64,000 nt of DNA from Chitinimonas taiwanensis DSM 18899 (lineage in GTDB: Bacteria; Pseudomonadota; Gammaproteobacteria; Burkholderiales; Chitinimonadaceae): assembly GCF_900119825.1 (NCBI RefSeq), contig NZ_FPKR01000009.1, positions 124,001 to 188,000 of the forward strand, written 5' to 3'. Both the position numbers and the translations under genes were made by a program. Below are positions 9,001-17,637 of this stretch, piece by piece. The notes beneath the pieces were generated by a model. That model searched no databases. It was not told the origin of the DNA and was given only the letters and a program-made list of their open reading frames with translations. Numbering within the stretch: the first letter of the stretch is position 1; the number at the start of each line of letters is the position of its first letter.

Positions 9001-10778
9001 AGACCGACTGGCCCGATTACGAGCTGTTGATCCTAGACACCGGCAGCGAAGACCCGCTGGTACTCAACTATCTGACCGGCCTTGACGATATGGGCGATGA
9101 CCGGTTGCGCGTCTACCGTGTCACCGATACTGGCAATCTAGCCAAGCTGCGCAATCAGGCTGCGGCCGAGGCGAGCGGCGAATACCTGCTCTTCCTCGAT
9201 AATGATGCGACGCCTATCCATGCGAGCTGGCTGAGCGAGATGATGGCCGAGGCGCAGCGCGCCGAAGTCGGCATCGTCGGGCCGCGCCTGCTGCGTCCGG
9301 ACGGCACCATCGACGATGCCGGCCGCATTCTGGGGCTGATGGGCGTGGCGGAAAGCCCCTTCCTGGGTCTGCGCTTCGACGAGGCCGGCTACTACGGCCG
9401 CCTGCAGACCGTGCAGAACTATTCGGCCGTATCGGGCAGCTGTCTGCTGGTCCGTCGCTCGGTGTTCCAGCAGGTGGGCGGCATGGACGAGGCGTTCGAC
9501 CTCTACCAGGCCGATCACGATCTCTGCTTGCGTACGCTGGCTGCCGGCTACCGCGTGCTGTGGACCCCGTATGCGAACCTCGTGCACAGCCGTGGCGGCA
9601 GCATGCTGGATACCCAGATCGTGCCGACCGAGGAGCACAAGGCGCGCGAGGATGCCAACCAGGCCTTGCTGTATCAGCGCTGGCTCAAACAGCTGTCCTT
9701 CGACCCGGCCTACAACAGCAATCTGATTCTGCACGGCGGTGTGTTCGAGCTTGAGTCTCGTCCGCAGCTGACCAAGCGCGCGCTGCCCTGGAAGCCGCTG
9801 CCACGTCTCCTGTCTATCCCCGGCGATGAATGGGGCTGTGGCAACTACCGGGTAATTCAGCCGCATACCGCGGCGGTGAAGGCCGGCCTGATTGAGGGCT
9901 GGAAATCCTTCGATCATTATCTGATGACCGAGATCGGCCGCATGGAGCCCGACACCATCGTGCTGCAGCGCCAGATGATGGATCACCAGCTGCCCTTCCT
10001 GCGCGAGTACAAGCAGCAGCGCAATATCCGTCTGGTCTTCGAAGCCGATGACCTGATGACCGAGGTGCCGAAGAAGAGCCTGCATCGTGCCGATCTGCCA
10101 CGCGGCCTGGGCGACAAGATGCGCCGTGCGCTGGAGTTCTGTGATCGCTTCCTGGTCACCACGGTGCCGCTGAAGGAAGCCTTCTCGGATATGCATCACG
10201 ATATCCGCGTGGTGCCGAACACCATCGATTTCGATATCTGGGGCGAGCTCAAACCGAAGCGCCGCACCGGCAAGAAGCCGCGTGTCGGTTGGGCGGGCGG
10301 GGTCAGCCACGGTGGCGATCTGGAAATCATCTATGAGGTGGTGCGCCAGCTGGCCGATGAGGTCGACTGGGTGTTCTTTGGCATGGCGCCGGAGCCGATC
10401 CGGCAGTACATCGCCGATATCCAGGCCGGTGTGCCGTTCAAGGACTACCCAGCCCACCTGGCCAGCCTGAATCTGGACTTGGCGATTGCGCCGCTGGAGC
10501 TCAATGCCTTCAATGAGTGCAAGAGCAATCTGCGTGTGCTGGAGTACGGCATCCTCGGCTACCCGATGATCGCCACCAACTACACGCCGTATCAGGGCGA
10601 TTACCCGATCACCCTGGTCGACAATCGCACCGAGGCTTGGGTGAAGGCGATCCGTGAGCACATCAATGATCTGGACGAGACCGCTCGCCGTGGCGATGCT
10701 TTGCGCCAGCATGTGATTGACCACTGGCTGCTGCATGACCATCTGCCGGAGTGGATGTCGGCCTGGTTCGAGTTTTAA
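6021..10778 (+). CDS. Giant multidomain glycosyltransferase/methyltransferase
   Basis: A 1,585-residue protein whose start overlaps the previous stop by one base (TAATG). Five blocks can be seen. Residues 1-430 are GT-B-like (VMHGVAL, FVTGNPAWDAY, VIGTDSNIQVEAM). Residues 465-600 are a SAM methyltransferase (LLLDIGCSAGG, then IADVLEHMYNPWD). Residues 720-960 are a GT2-like domain with YTDED near 831. Residues 965-1240 are a canonical GT2 domain (VSVIMLTCEH, FLDNDATP). Residues 1255-1585 are a GT-B/GT1-like domain (VGWAGGVSHGGDLE, NLRVLEYGILGYPMIAT). No membrane segment or signal peptide is evident, so it is probably cytoplasmic. The next gene is flagellin, which makes flagellin the leading candidate acceptor. 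This is inference, and O-antigen or another glycan is the alternative. Confidence 0.85.
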   Translation: MTIKQGAIVSLLWPRYHNAIEAFCAQEPGMVVITPRAQFDEGLGFRLAQHGSQLIELESLLDGPAEQRVHDGVNIGLTKLAHYFTTTGWEDGCVQLELDEARFQPLLKARADAEVPGMVQLIEGLQLAHEQFDVRLLVVSEDVTANAKTAVIWAKRAEIPSLQVMHGVALCKPYTVHGALFADSLAVYGQRGLESYLDLGVEPARCFVTGNPAWDAYPHHLTQRESYRAQLAEMHQLDAAKPWVMFATTWAANLTALGDPSAFEHCLQQFMLAVRDLHEAGVDAEFIIKDRAGSQLNAEAMLDQMAAELGLPKSAYRYSVAAAEHWVVAADVVIGTDSNIQVEAMIAAKPVVNLMNWFGLRLGPSFDVDSGVVEIAPEELAPILAHLITNPATREHLGAKAREAAPRYNTGVDGQAHLRVAELMRQLLKSKAQQRYIWQELLDVEHIDATGYHDGRRPDLVNMFTNQPKLLLDIGCSAGGTGLAFKEKYPDAQAWGIEINQAAAAKAATRLDKVLCGKFEDFDLVAEGIEPGTLDAVIIADVLEHMYNPWDVLMKLKPLLSPRGQVVTSIPNTRNIGLMEDLARGYWRYDAWGLLDITHIRFFTFKEIKRFFHETGYHIVRSVNGIDPRLKSLYDLFAPKVPCDIDCGKMVMKGVTLEELGELCSLQFYSVAELGAEALSDYNPVALPAVLPGDSYQQFLRSHLLTPVELGHYETRIAQWGHQPLVHAVVVASAEALPHIATTIQSLANQLYYRVRFTILAPGDRPDGFVDNERMQWRSVDGHPNAAINAVLADSDADWVSVIQSGDELAPHALLYMMEAAYSNPDWRVIYTDEDRREESGQYSAPYFKPDFCPDYFQSLPYIGDFFLIRRDTFASLGGFSPEALGASNFDLLLRVVDECGNKVIGHVPDVLYHRADKRSLDTLPTSESIAAGQVALTDSLRRRKVEAEVRSGNLPGTYRVRYRHARQPRVSVIMLTCEHLPELQRTLEGLFNQTDWPDYELLILDTGSEDPLVLNYLTGLDDMGDDRLRVYRVTDTGNLAKLRNQAAAEASGEYLLFLDNDATPIHASWLSEMMAEAQRAEVGIVGPRLLRPDGTIDDAGRILGLMGVAESPFLGLRFDEAGYYGRLQTVQNYSAVSGSCLLVRRSVFQQVGGMDEAFDLYQADHDLCLRTLAAGYRVLWTPYANLVHSRGGSMLDTQIVPTEEHKAREDANQALLYQRWLKQLSFDPAYNSNLILHGGVFELESRPQLTKRALPWKPLPRLLSIPGDEWGCGNYRVIQPHTAAVKAGLIEGWKSFDHYLMTEIGRMEPDTIVLQRQMMDHQLPFLREYKQQRNIRLVFEADDLMTEVPKKSLHRADLPRGLGDKMRRALEFCDRFLVTTVPLKEAFSDMHHDIRVVPNTIDFDIWGELKPKRRTGKKPRVGWAGGVSHGGDLEIIYEVVRQLADEVDWVFFGMAPEPIRQYIADIQAGVPFKDYPAHLASLNLDLAIAPLELNAFNECKSNLRVLEYGILGYPMIATNYTPYQGDYPITLVDNRTEAWVKAIREHINDLDETARRGDALRQHVIDHWLLHDHLPEWMSAWFEF

Positions 10779-10799
10779 GCGGCAGTAAATGTCTGACCG

Positions 10800-10837
10800 A
10801 CCGGCAAAAATTGCAGTGCACTGAAATTTTTGCCGGT
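10800..10837. terminator. Hairpin between the glycosyltransferase gene and flagellin 1
   Basis: A perfect 13-bp inverted repeat (ACCGGCAAAAATT and its complement) encloses a second palindrome, CAGTGCACTG. The whole forms one long hairpin with a single mismatch. It lies 20 bases after the glycosyltransferase stop and just upstream of the flagellin promoter. The T-run lies inside the 3' arm rather than after it, so it is only a possible terminator; it would also work as an insulator on either strand. Confidence 0.55.
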
Positions 10838-10843
10838 CCGCAC

Positions 10844-10870
10844 TAAAGTTCTATCAGAACTCGTCGATAA
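10844..10870 (+). promoter_or_regulatory. Sigma-28 (FliA) promoter of flagellin 1
   Basis: The sequence is TAAAGTTC, 11 bases, then GTCGATAA. This matches the sigma-28 consensus TAAAGTTT-N11-GCCGATAA at 14 of 16 positions with exact spacing. The flagellin start codon is 66 bases downstream of the -10 element. This places flagellin 1 in the late flagellar class. Confidence 0.9.
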
Positions 10871-10935
10871 AGGGAGCAAGGCGTTGACCGCCTGGTTAAT
10901 TCAACCTCAGCCCCCCCTTAGTAGGAGACGAGATC

Positions 10936-12594
10936 ATGCAAGTCATCAATACCAACATCCCGTCGCTCAACGCCCAAAGAAACCTCAGCAAAACTTCTGA
11001 CGCATTGAGCACTTCGCTGCAACGCCTTTCGACCGGCTTGCGCATCAACTCCGCCAAGGACGACGCCGCAGGCCTGTCCATTGCGTCCCGCATGTCCGCC
11101 CAGATCCGCGGCATGGACCAAGCCCGCCGCAATGCCAACGACGGCGTGTCGCTGGCGCAAGTGGGTGAAGGTGCCCTCGGTCAGATGGGTGACCTGCTGC
11201 AACGTATCCGCGAACTGGCTGTTCAGTCCGCCAACGGCACCAACACGGCGACCGACCGCGCTTCCTTGAACGCCGAAGTCGCTCAGCTCTCTGCAGAGCT
11301 GGACCGTTTCGCTGTGACCACCGATTTCAACGGCAAGAAGCTGTTTGACGGCTCCTTCGGTACGGCGGCCTACCAAATTGGCGCCAATGCCAATGAAGTG
11401 TTGACGACGACGACCGCTAACTTCCGCACCAACGCTTTCGGTAGTTACCAGATTCGCAACGTTCCAGGCCTGTCCATGGTTGGTGTGACCGGTCTGGGTT
11501 CGGGCGTGCTGACCAGCACCAACCTGGCTGCAGCCAGCGGCGCCGTGATCAATTCGAACGCTGCCAACACCTCGGGTAACCTGATCGTGAACGGCGGTAA
11601 CGGCGGCGCCACCATCGGTTCGCTGACCTCCGGTTCGACCGCTGCTGAAGTGGCTGCTGCGATTAACGCCGCCAATACTGGCGTACGTGCCACCGCCCGC
11701 ACCGCGGCCAATATCCAGTTCGCCAACTACACCGACGCGAACGTGACCGCTTCCGGCCGTCAGTCCTACTCGCTGAACCTGTCCGGCTCGAACAACTCTA
11801 TCGTCAACGTCAGCTTCACTGTGGGTAACACCCGCACTGCTGCTGGTCTGGCCGAAGCCGTGCAAGCCTTCAACGACCGTTCCTCGCAAACCGGTGTGAC
11901 GGCTCGTCTGAACGACACCCAGAACGGTATCATCCTGTCTAACGACGCAGGTGAAGACATCGTGCTGCAGACCGTGACCAACACCTCGGGCGGTACGGTG
12001 GCCCTGGTGACTGGCGGCGGTAACATCCCGCTCGCTTCGGCAGCCTTCATCAATGCCAACAACGGTTCTGGCGGCGCAGCTGGTGGTTCCGCGGTCAGCG
12101 GCGAAGTGATGCGTATCGGCGGCACGATCAGCCTCGACTCCGACAAGGGTTACTCGCTGTCGGCCATCTCTGGTACCAGTGCCGTGTCGGGTGCATTCTC
12201 CACCTCTGGCTCAACGCTGGGCGCGCAGTCGGGCGTAGCCCTGCTGTCGGGTGGTAACGCTATCGGTTCCAACCTGACCGCCGTGAACACGCTGGATGTG
12301 TCCACCGTGGAAGGTGCGAACCAGGCCATGCGCATCGTCGATAGCGCCCTGGCTGCGGTGAACGGTCAGCGCGCCAAGTTCGGTGCCCTGCAGAACCGCT
12401 TCCAAGCCACGATCGCCAACCTGCAAACCGCGTCGGAAAACATCTCGGCTTCCCGCTCGCGTATCCAGGATGCCGACTTCGCTTCGGAAACGGCCAGCCT
12501 GACCAAGGCACAGATCTTGCAACAGGCAGGTACTGCGATGCTGGCCCAGGCCAACGCGCTGCCGAACCAAGTTCTGACCCTGCTGCGTGGTTAA
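10936..12594 (+). CDS. fliC: Flagellin 1 (sigma-28-controlled)
   Basis: A 552-residue flagellin, the filament subunit exported by the flagellar type III system. The N-terminal D0/D1 region begins [17 protein letters not shown] and contains the [16 protein letters not shown] signature. The C-terminal D1/D0 region has [15 protein letters not shown] and ends [12 protein letters not shown]. The central 300 residues are Ser/Thr/Asn/Gly-rich surface domains with little conservation. No cysteine is present. The ribosome site TAGGAG is nine bases before the ATG. It lies between the glycosylation operon and the flaG-fliD-fliS genes. A second flagellin at 19455 is clearly paralogous at both ends and in much of the middle. 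Confidence 0.97.
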   Translation: MQVINTNIPSLNAQRNLSKTSDALSTSLQRLSTGLRINSAKDDAAGLSIASRMSAQIRGMDQARRNANDGVSLAQVGEGALGQMGDLLQRIRELAVQSANGTNTATDRASLNAEVAQLSAELDRFAVTTDFNGKKLFDGSFGTAAYQIGANANEVLTTTTANFRTNAFGSYQIRNVPGLSMVGVTGLGSGVLTSTNLAAASGAVINSNAANTSGNLIVNGGNGGATIGSLTSGSTAAEVAAAINAANTGVRATARTAANIQFANYTDANVTASGRQSYSLNLSGSNNSIVNVSFTVGNTRTAAGLAEAVQAFNDRSSQTGVTARLNDTQNGIILSNDAGEDIVLQTVTNTSGGTVALVTGGGNIPLASAAFINANNGSGGAAGGSAVSGEVMRIGGTISLDSDKGYSLSAISGTSAVSGAFSTSGSTLGAQSGVALLSGGNAIGSNLTAVNTLDVSTVEGANQAMRIVDSALAAVNGQRAKFGALQNRFQATIANLQTASENISASRSRIQDADFASETASLTKAQILQQAGTAMLAQANALPNQVLTLLRG

Positions 12595-12625
12595 CCTCTA
12601 AACTGAATCACTCAGCGTGAGTTAA

Positions 12626-12659
12626 GCCCCGGCAGTGCCAGCAGGCGTGCCGGGGCGTT
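12626..12659 (+). terminator. GC-rich hairpin after flagellin 1
   Basis: The inverted repeat GCCCCGGCA / TGCCGGGGC has a 13-base loop and is followed by GTTT. It begins 31 bases after the flagellin stop and lies before flaG. The weak T-tract suggests partial termination, which would lower expression of the minor filament genes relative to flagellin. Confidence 0.6.
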
Positions 12660-12676
12660 TGCCTAGGAGAGCGATC

Positions 12677-13069
12677 ATGCGAATACAGGCTGCCAATGTA
12701 TCGCCGATGCCGACTTTGGTCGGGCAGGGGCAGGGTGATGGCCAAGCCAAAGCCCCAGCTGGCGCGGTAGAAGCACAGGTCAACGTGAAGCCGCAGGCCA
12801 CCGCCGAAGCGTCAACCGTCACGGCGGCGGAAAAGGCCAGCGAAAACCAGCGTAGCGTGCAAGAGTCAGTCAAGAAGTTGAATGAGACGATTGCGGTGTT
12901 CAACCGCAGCATCCAGTTCAGCATCGATGACGATACGAGCCGCAATATTGTTCGAATCGTGGATGTGAATTCCAAGGAAGTGATCCGGCAGATTCCGTCC
13001 CAAGAAGTCATTGAAATCGCTCAGGCTTTCGACAAGCTCAAGGGTTTGCTGTTCAGCGACAAGGCCTAA
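12677..13069 (+). CDS. flaG: FlaG-family flagellar protein
   Basis: A 130-residue protein. The ATG at 12677 is chosen because AGGAG lies six to seven bases upstream; longer in-frame versions would start inside the preceding hairpin. The first 60 residues are low-complexity and rich in Ala, Gln and Val. The conserved FlaG domain is at the C-terminus, with SIQFSIDDDTSRNIVRIVD followed by IRQIPSQEVIEIAQ. FlaG proteins influence filament length and are usually encoded between flagellin and fliD, exactly as here. Mechanism within this organism is not shown by sequence. Confidence 0.9.
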   Translation: MRIQAANVSPMPTLVGQGQGDGQAKAPAGAVEAQVNVKPQATAEASTVTAAEKASENQRSVQESVKKLNETIAVFNRSIQFSIDDDTSRNIVRIVDVNSKEVIRQIPSQEVIEIAQAFDKLKGLLFSDKA

Positions 13070-13121
13070 GCTTTGACGTGAGACGGGTCGGACGTGTCTG
13101 CCTGGGCAGGAGGGTAAGATA

Positions 13122-15209
13122 ATGGCGATTACATCGACCGGACTCGGGTCCGGACTGGATATTGAAGGCCTGATCTCCAAGCTGGTTTCTGCCGAGCGCG
13201 ACCCGATCACGAAGAAGATCCAGTCTCAGGGCACAGCGATCACCAACAAGGTATCGGCCTTGGGTACCGTCAGCGCCGCTTTGTCGGCCTTCCAATCCGC
13301 AGCACGTGCACTGGAAGGCAGCAGTCAGTATGTGAAGCCGCTGGCCAATTCGACGGATTCCGCCAGCATCACCGCCAGCGCCTCGTCGGCTGCCCAACTG
13401 GGCAACCATACGCTGTCTGTTTCTCAGCTGGCACAGAACCAGCGTTTGAAGACCAATGTTTTCAGCTCAGCCAACGATGTGATCGGCACCGGCAAGCTGA
13501 TCATCGACTTTGGCAAGATCACCAAGCTGGATGGTTCGGCCGCCACGCCGGACGCCAATGGCTACTACGACGATACCGACATCAAGTTCAGCAATAACAC
13601 CGGCAAGGATTCGCTGACAATTACCATCGACAGCCAGCACAACACGCTGAGCGGTGTGCGTGATGCGATCAATGCCGCCGGTGGCCCGGTCAGCGCCTCC
13701 ATCATCAATGACGGTGGCGGTTTCCGCTTGGTGCTGTCCTCGACCGAGTCGGGCGAGTCGAATTCGATGCGCATCACGGTCAGCGACGATATTTCCGGTA
13801 GTACCGATTTGACCGGTCTATCCCAGCTCGCCTATGACGTTACCCGCCCAAAGGCGACCAATCCGGCTGCGCCGTACGGGCAGAATATGTCTCAGGTCCA
13901 GGCCGCCGCAAACGCGAAATTTACCGTGGACGGCATCGCCGTCACGTCCGAATCCAATACCGCGACCAGTGTGGTGGCGGGCATGACCTTTAATCTGCTG
14001 AAGACTACCACCTCGCCAGTCACCATCTCGGTGACGCGCGATGCAAGCGCCGCTGGCAAAGGCCTGGAATCCTTCGTCAAGACCTACAACGAGCTGCGTA
14101 AGACTATCAAGGACACGTCGTATTTTGATGCGGCCACCAAGTCGGTGGGGGCACTGCAGGGCGAGTCGGTCATCCGCACCATCGAAAGCCAACTGCGCAC
14201 GCTGATCAATGGTTCCGCCCCTGCGGGCACCTTCACCCGCCTGTCCGATGTCGGCATCAGCTTCGACAAGTCCGGCAACATGCTGTACGACAGCAGCAAG
14301 TTCAATAGTGCCGTCAGCAAGGATGCGGCCTCGGTCGCTGCGCTGTTTGGTAGCTATGGCGTGGCCAGTGACAGCCAAGTGTCTTATTTCAGCGGTGGCT
14401 CGAGCACCAAGGCCGGCAAATACGCGATCAACATCACCCAAGTGGCCACTCAGGGCAAGCTGGTGGCCGGTGCTGCCGCTGCGGCGACCACCAATATCGA
14501 TCTGACTTCGACCACCAACACTCTGGCGCTGACGATTGATGGCGTGTCGTCGGGCACGATCACGCTGAATGCAGCCAATTACGCAACGGCTAATGATCTG
14601 GCCCTGGAAATCCAGTCCAAGATCAACGGTAACTCCGTATTCAAGGGCGCTGGCATTGGTGTTACGGTCTCATTCGACTCCGGCACCGGCAAGTTCAACC
14701 TGACTTCAAACAAGTTTGGCGCCAACTCCACGGTGGCCGTCAGCACCATCAGCGGTGATCTGCAGACTGCGCTGGGCTTATCCACTGCGGATGCCGGTAC
14801 GGCCGGTCTGAATGTCGCCGGCAGCATCGGTAATGTGCCGGCAACGGGTGACGGGCAGTTTTTGACCGGTACCGGCGCCGCGACTGGCCTCAGAGTCCAG
14901 ATTACTGGCGGTAATGCCGGCGAGCGAGGCACGGTATCGTTCAGCCGTGGATTCGCTGTGCAGATCGGCGACGCGATCTCGTCCATGCAGACCACCACTG
15001 GCGCCCTGACCACGCGCCAGAACTCGCTGAACAAGTCGCTGGATGACCTGACCAACCAGCTCGACAAACTGAGCACCCGCATGACGGAACTGGAAAAGCG
15101 CTATCGTGCGCAGTTCACTGCGCTGGATGTAACCATCTCGCGTCTGCAGAACACTAGCTCCTTTCTCACCCAGCAGTTATCAGCACTGTCGGCTTCCACC
15201 GGCAACTGA
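13122..15209 (+). CDS. fliD: Flagellar filament cap protein FliD (HAP2)
   Basis: A 695-residue cap protein that sits at the filament tip and folds exported flagellin. The N-terminal FliD_N domain begins with TSTGLGSGLDIEGLISKLV. The C-terminal FliD_C domain ends with a coiled-coil D0 helix (LDDLTNQLDKLSTRMTEL, then LDVTISRLQNTSSFL). At 695 residues it is longer than the enterobacterial protein (about 470); the extra material includes residues 420-600, with flagellin-hook-IN-like segments. A strong GGAGG site lies about ten bases before the start. fliS follows 23 bases downstream. Confidence 0.95.
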   Translation: MAITSTGLGSGLDIEGLISKLVSAERDPITKKIQSQGTAITNKVSALGTVSAALSAFQSAARALEGSSQYVKPLANSTDSASITASASSAAQLGNHTLSVSQLAQNQRLKTNVFSSANDVIGTGKLIIDFGKITKLDGSAATPDANGYYDDTDIKFSNNTGKDSLTITIDSQHNTLSGVRDAINAAGGPVSASIINDGGGFRLVLSSTESGESNSMRITVSDDISGSTDLTGLSQLAYDVTRPKATNPAAPYGQNMSQVQAAANAKFTVDGIAVTSESNTATSVVAGMTFNLLKTTTSPVTISVTRDASAAGKGLESFVKTYNELRKTIKDTSYFDAATKSVGALQGESVIRTIESQLRTLINGSAPAGTFTRLSDVGISFDKSGNMLYDSSKFNSAVSKDAASVAALFGSYGVASDSQVSYFSGGSSTKAGKYAINITQVATQGKLVAGAAAAATTNIDLTSTTNTLALTIDGVSSGTITLNAANYATANDLALEIQSKINGNSVFKGAGIGVTVSFDSGTGKFNLTSNKFGANSTVAVSTISGDLQTALGLSTADAGTAGLNVAGSIGNVPATGDGQFLTGTGAATGLRVQITGGNAGERGTVSFSRGFAVQIGDAISSMQTTTGALTTRQNSLNKSLDDLTNQLDKLSTRMTELEKRYRAQFTALDVTISRLQNTSSFLTQQLSALSASTGN

Positions 15210-15232
15210 TCAGATAGCAAGGATGGAGGCAT

Positions 15233-15703
15233 ATGGCCGCCAACATCAAGAATGCCTTGAACGCCTATGGGCAAAGCAGCGTTGAGCTGGATGTCGAGCA
15301 CGCCTCGCCACACAAGCTGATCTGCATGCTCTACGAAGGTGCCATTAAGGCATTGTTCATGGCTAGGCTGCATATGCAAAACCGAGAAATCGGTCCGAAG
15401 GGCGTTGCAATCTCCAAGGCAATTGCCATTATTGAAGAGGGCTTGCGTACCAGCCTTGATGCCGACAAGAACACTGAGATTGCGGCCAATCTGGATGCAC
15501 TTTACGACTATATGAGCCGTCGCTTGCTGCAGGCCAACTTCGAGAATGATGTGGCGGCTGTTGAGGAAGTGCAGACCTTGCTATCGCAGCTGAAGGAGTC
15601 TTGGGAGTCGATCGAGAAGTCAAGTACGGAAGCCAGCCCGGCAACGACCAGCGAAGCTCAGCCGCAATCGGGTCGGCAACCTCTGAGTTACGGCCGTGTC
15701 TGA
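15233..15703 (+). CDS. fliS: Flagellin export chaperone FliS
   Basis: A 156-residue, mainly helical protein. It has the FliS features NALNAYGQSSVELDVEHASP, HKLICMLYEGAIKAL and a C-terminal helix pair, and binds the C-terminus of flagellin to stop premature polymerisation. The usual length is 125-140 residues; the extra 20 residues or so at the end are Ser/Thr/Gln-rich and look unstructured. It overlaps the next gene by eight bases. The order fliD-fliS-fliT-like is standard. Confidence 0.95.
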   Translation: MAANIKNALNAYGQSSVELDVEHASPHKLICMLYEGAIKALFMARLHMQNREIGPKGVAISKAIAIIEEGLRTSLDADKNTEIAANLDALYDYMSRRLLQANFENDVAAVEEVQTLLSQLKESWESIEKSSTEASPATTSEAQPQSGRQPLSYGRV

Positions 15704-16037
15704 TACTTTGACGCTTTTGATGGCTTATCGCGACCTGCTGCTGAGCACGCAGGAGTTGCAGACCCTGGCCCGACAGGAGGAGTGGGACGCCTTGCTTGAA
15801 GCATTGCCGCGTCAACAGGCGGCGCAACAGGCGATAGAGGCCGCCGCACCCAATCTGCAGCAGATGCCGGCTGAGCAGCGCGAAGTACTGGTCGATCTGC
15901 TCCAGCAGGTGGAGGCAGCGAACAAGGAAACGATGACTCGCATCGCGGCATGGCGTGCCGAGGTGGCGACGATTCTGGATGAAATCGATTCGACTCGCGC
16001 CAACGCCCAGCGCCTGCATCGAGCCTACGGCGCATGA
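15696..16037 (+). CDS. FliT-like flagellar chaperone
   Basis: A 113-residue helical protein with a GTG start that overlaps the fliS stop by eight bases, which suggests translational coupling. Helices rich in Gln, Ala and Glu (YRDLLLSTQELQTLARQEEW near the start) resemble FliT-type export chaperones that bind FliD. Sequence conservation in FliT is low, so the call depends mainly on position after fliS, size and helix pattern. Confidence 0.7.
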   Translation: MSDTLTLLMAYRDLLLSTQELQTLARQEEWDALLEALPRQQAAQQAIEAAAPNLQQMPAEQREVLVDLLQQVEAANKETMTRIAAWRAEVATILDEIDSTRANAQRLHRAYGA

Positions 16038-16062
16038 GTTGCCGCAATGGGAGACGCGCATC

Positions 16063-16428
16063 ATGAATGCCTGGTGGCAGATTGGCTGGCAATGGTGGCT
16101 TGGCTTGCTCCTTTCCCTGGGCTGCCTGGGGCTGACCGTGGCGCTATGGCGCCAGTTGCGCATGGCGGCGGCGACCAATGCCCAGCTGCTCACCCGCATG
16201 GATCTGTTTGAAGATCAGCTGACGGCGCTGCGGCGCGAACTGGCAGGACTGAGCGATGCGAGCCAACCACAGCCGGAAGCGGCCGAACCGGCCGAGACCG
16301 CGTATGCCCAAGCCATCCGCCTTGCTAAGCAGGGTATGGATTCTTCTGCCGTAGCCGCCGGCTGCGGCATCTCGCGTGGTGAGGCCGAACTGATCGTTGC
16401 GCTCTATCGCGCTTCGCAGCGCCCTTGA
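16063..16428 (+). CDS. DUF2802 family protein, flagellar-operon associated
   Basis: A 121-residue protein. The start at 16063 is chosen because it has a GGGAG site and begins a clear N-terminal membrane segment (WWLGLLLSLGCLGLTVAL). A short coiled-coil stretch follows, and then the DUF2802 signature AIRLAKQGMDSSAVAAGCGI followed by SRGEAELIVALY, which looks like a small helix-turn-helix. DUF2802 genes are often found among flagellar genes in beta- and gammaproteobacteria; the function is unknown to me. Confidence 0.8.
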   Translation: MNAWWQIGWQWWLGLLLSLGCLGLTVALWRQLRMAAATNAQLLTRMDLFEDQLTALRRELAGLSDASQPQPEAAEPAETAYAQAIRLAKQGMDSSAVAAGCGISRGEAELIVALYRASQRP

Positions 16429-16442
16429 GGCGATAGGCGGCC

Positions 16443-17636
16443 ATGATTCCCGCCAATGCCCTCGTCCCCCCCCTGCAGGCCCAGGTCAAGACTGCCGAAA
16501 CGCCACTGATCCAGGTGGTCAATGCCGTGCAGGAGGTGCAGCGCCTGTTCACCATCGGTGAGCAGGTACGTGCTCAGGTCACTGGCTTATTGCCGAATGG
16601 GCGCTACGCAGTGCTGGTCAAGGATCAGTTGCTCGACCTGAATCTGCCGCGAAATACCGAGGAGAGCGCGGCCTTTGACATGCAGGTCATCGCCAACTCG
16701 CCGCGACTGACCTTTCTGCTACCCCGGCAGCTGCTGTCCGCCCCCCAGGCCACGCCGAATCCCCCATCGCCTGATCGCTCCAGCAATGTCGCGCTGAGTG
16801 GCACGGCACGTTTTCTGGGTGATTTGCTGGCCGAACTTGCCGGCCAGCCTGATCAGCCCGCCAAGGCGAATGCCACCCAAGCCTCCGCCACCTTGCTTTC
16901 TTCGGCCGAGCAGGTGCTGGATACCCGCAAGCTGACCGAAACCCTCAAGCAGGCAATCAGCGCGGGCGGCTTGTTCTATGAGTCGCACTTGGCCGAATGG
17001 GTAAAAGGGGAGCGCTCTCTCGAGCAGCTCTTGAAAGAGCCTTTGGCCAAGCTACTGACCCAGACCAGCGCGGAACAAGCCGGCAAACCCGCCGATAGGG
17101 GGGGCGCTGATGGCGCGAGCCAATTGCGTCAGGGCATAGAAGCCCGGCTTTCCGGCTTGCTGGCAGGGCGTCCCGAGATGGAACAGCGTAGTGAGGATGC
17201 CACCCGCCAGGCGACAGCGGCTTCACTTGAGGCATTGTCGCAGGATTTGGAGCCCATGCCGGCCAGTGCGCGGCAGATGGTGCAGCAGCAGTTGCAACTG
17301 CTCGACCAGCGCCAGTTGGCTTGGCAGGGCCAAGTCTGGCCAGGGCAGGAGATGCGCTGGGAAGTGGAAGAGGACGGCGCCAACCGGTACAGCGAAGAGG
17401 GTGAGCAGGCACGGGTCTGGCGTACCCGTGTGCAAATGAATCTACCCAAGCTGGGTAGTGTGGATGTACTGCTGACTCTGTATGACCGCAGTCGTCTCGA
17501 AGTCGGTTTCCAGGTGGTACAGGCCCAGACCGCCGAGCGCATTCGCGCCGAGCAGGGCCGTCTGCAGTTGCAGCTTGAAGCCGCCGGCCTTGCCTTGCAG
17601 GCCAACCAGGTCGTGATCGTGGCCGAGGACAACTGA
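16443..17636 (+). CDS. Flagellar hook-length control protein FliK-like
   Basis: A 397-residue protein. The first 290 residues or so are Gln/Ala/Pro-rich and poorly conserved. The C-terminal 100 residues match the Flg_hook domain in style: RVQMNLPKLGSVDVLLTLYD, then LEVGFQVVQAQTAERIRAE and a final amphipathic helix. In FliK this domain interacts with FlhB to switch export substrate. The next gene encodes an FlhB-C-like protein and begins two bases after this stop, so the pair may work together. It may be a second FliK-like protein rather than the main hook ruler, because no hook genes are nearby. Confidence 0.75.
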   Translation: MIPANALVPPLQAQVKTAETPLIQVVNAVQEVQRLFTIGEQVRAQVTGLLPNGRYAVLVKDQLLDLNLPRNTEESAAFDMQVIANSPRLTFLLPRQLLSAPQATPNPPSPDRSSNVALSGTARFLGDLLAELAGQPDQPAKANATQASATLLSSAEQVLDTRKLTETLKQAISAGGLFYESHLAEWVKGERSLEQLLKEPLAKLLTQTSAEQAGKPADRGGADGASQLRQGIEARLSGLLAGRPEMEQRSEDATRQATAASLEALSQDLEPMPASARQMVQQQLQLLDQRQLAWQGQVWPGQEMRWEVEEDGANRYSEEGEQARVWRTRVQMNLPKLGSVDVLLTLYDRSRLEVGFQVVQAQTAERIRAEQGRLQLQLEAAGLALQANQVVIVAEDN

Positions 17637-17637
17637 G

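Noticed and set aside
9138-10742. Long open frame (534 codons) antisense to the giant glycosyltransferase
   Set aside because: Shadow of a long GC-rich gene; Gln/His/Arg-rich sequence without motifs.
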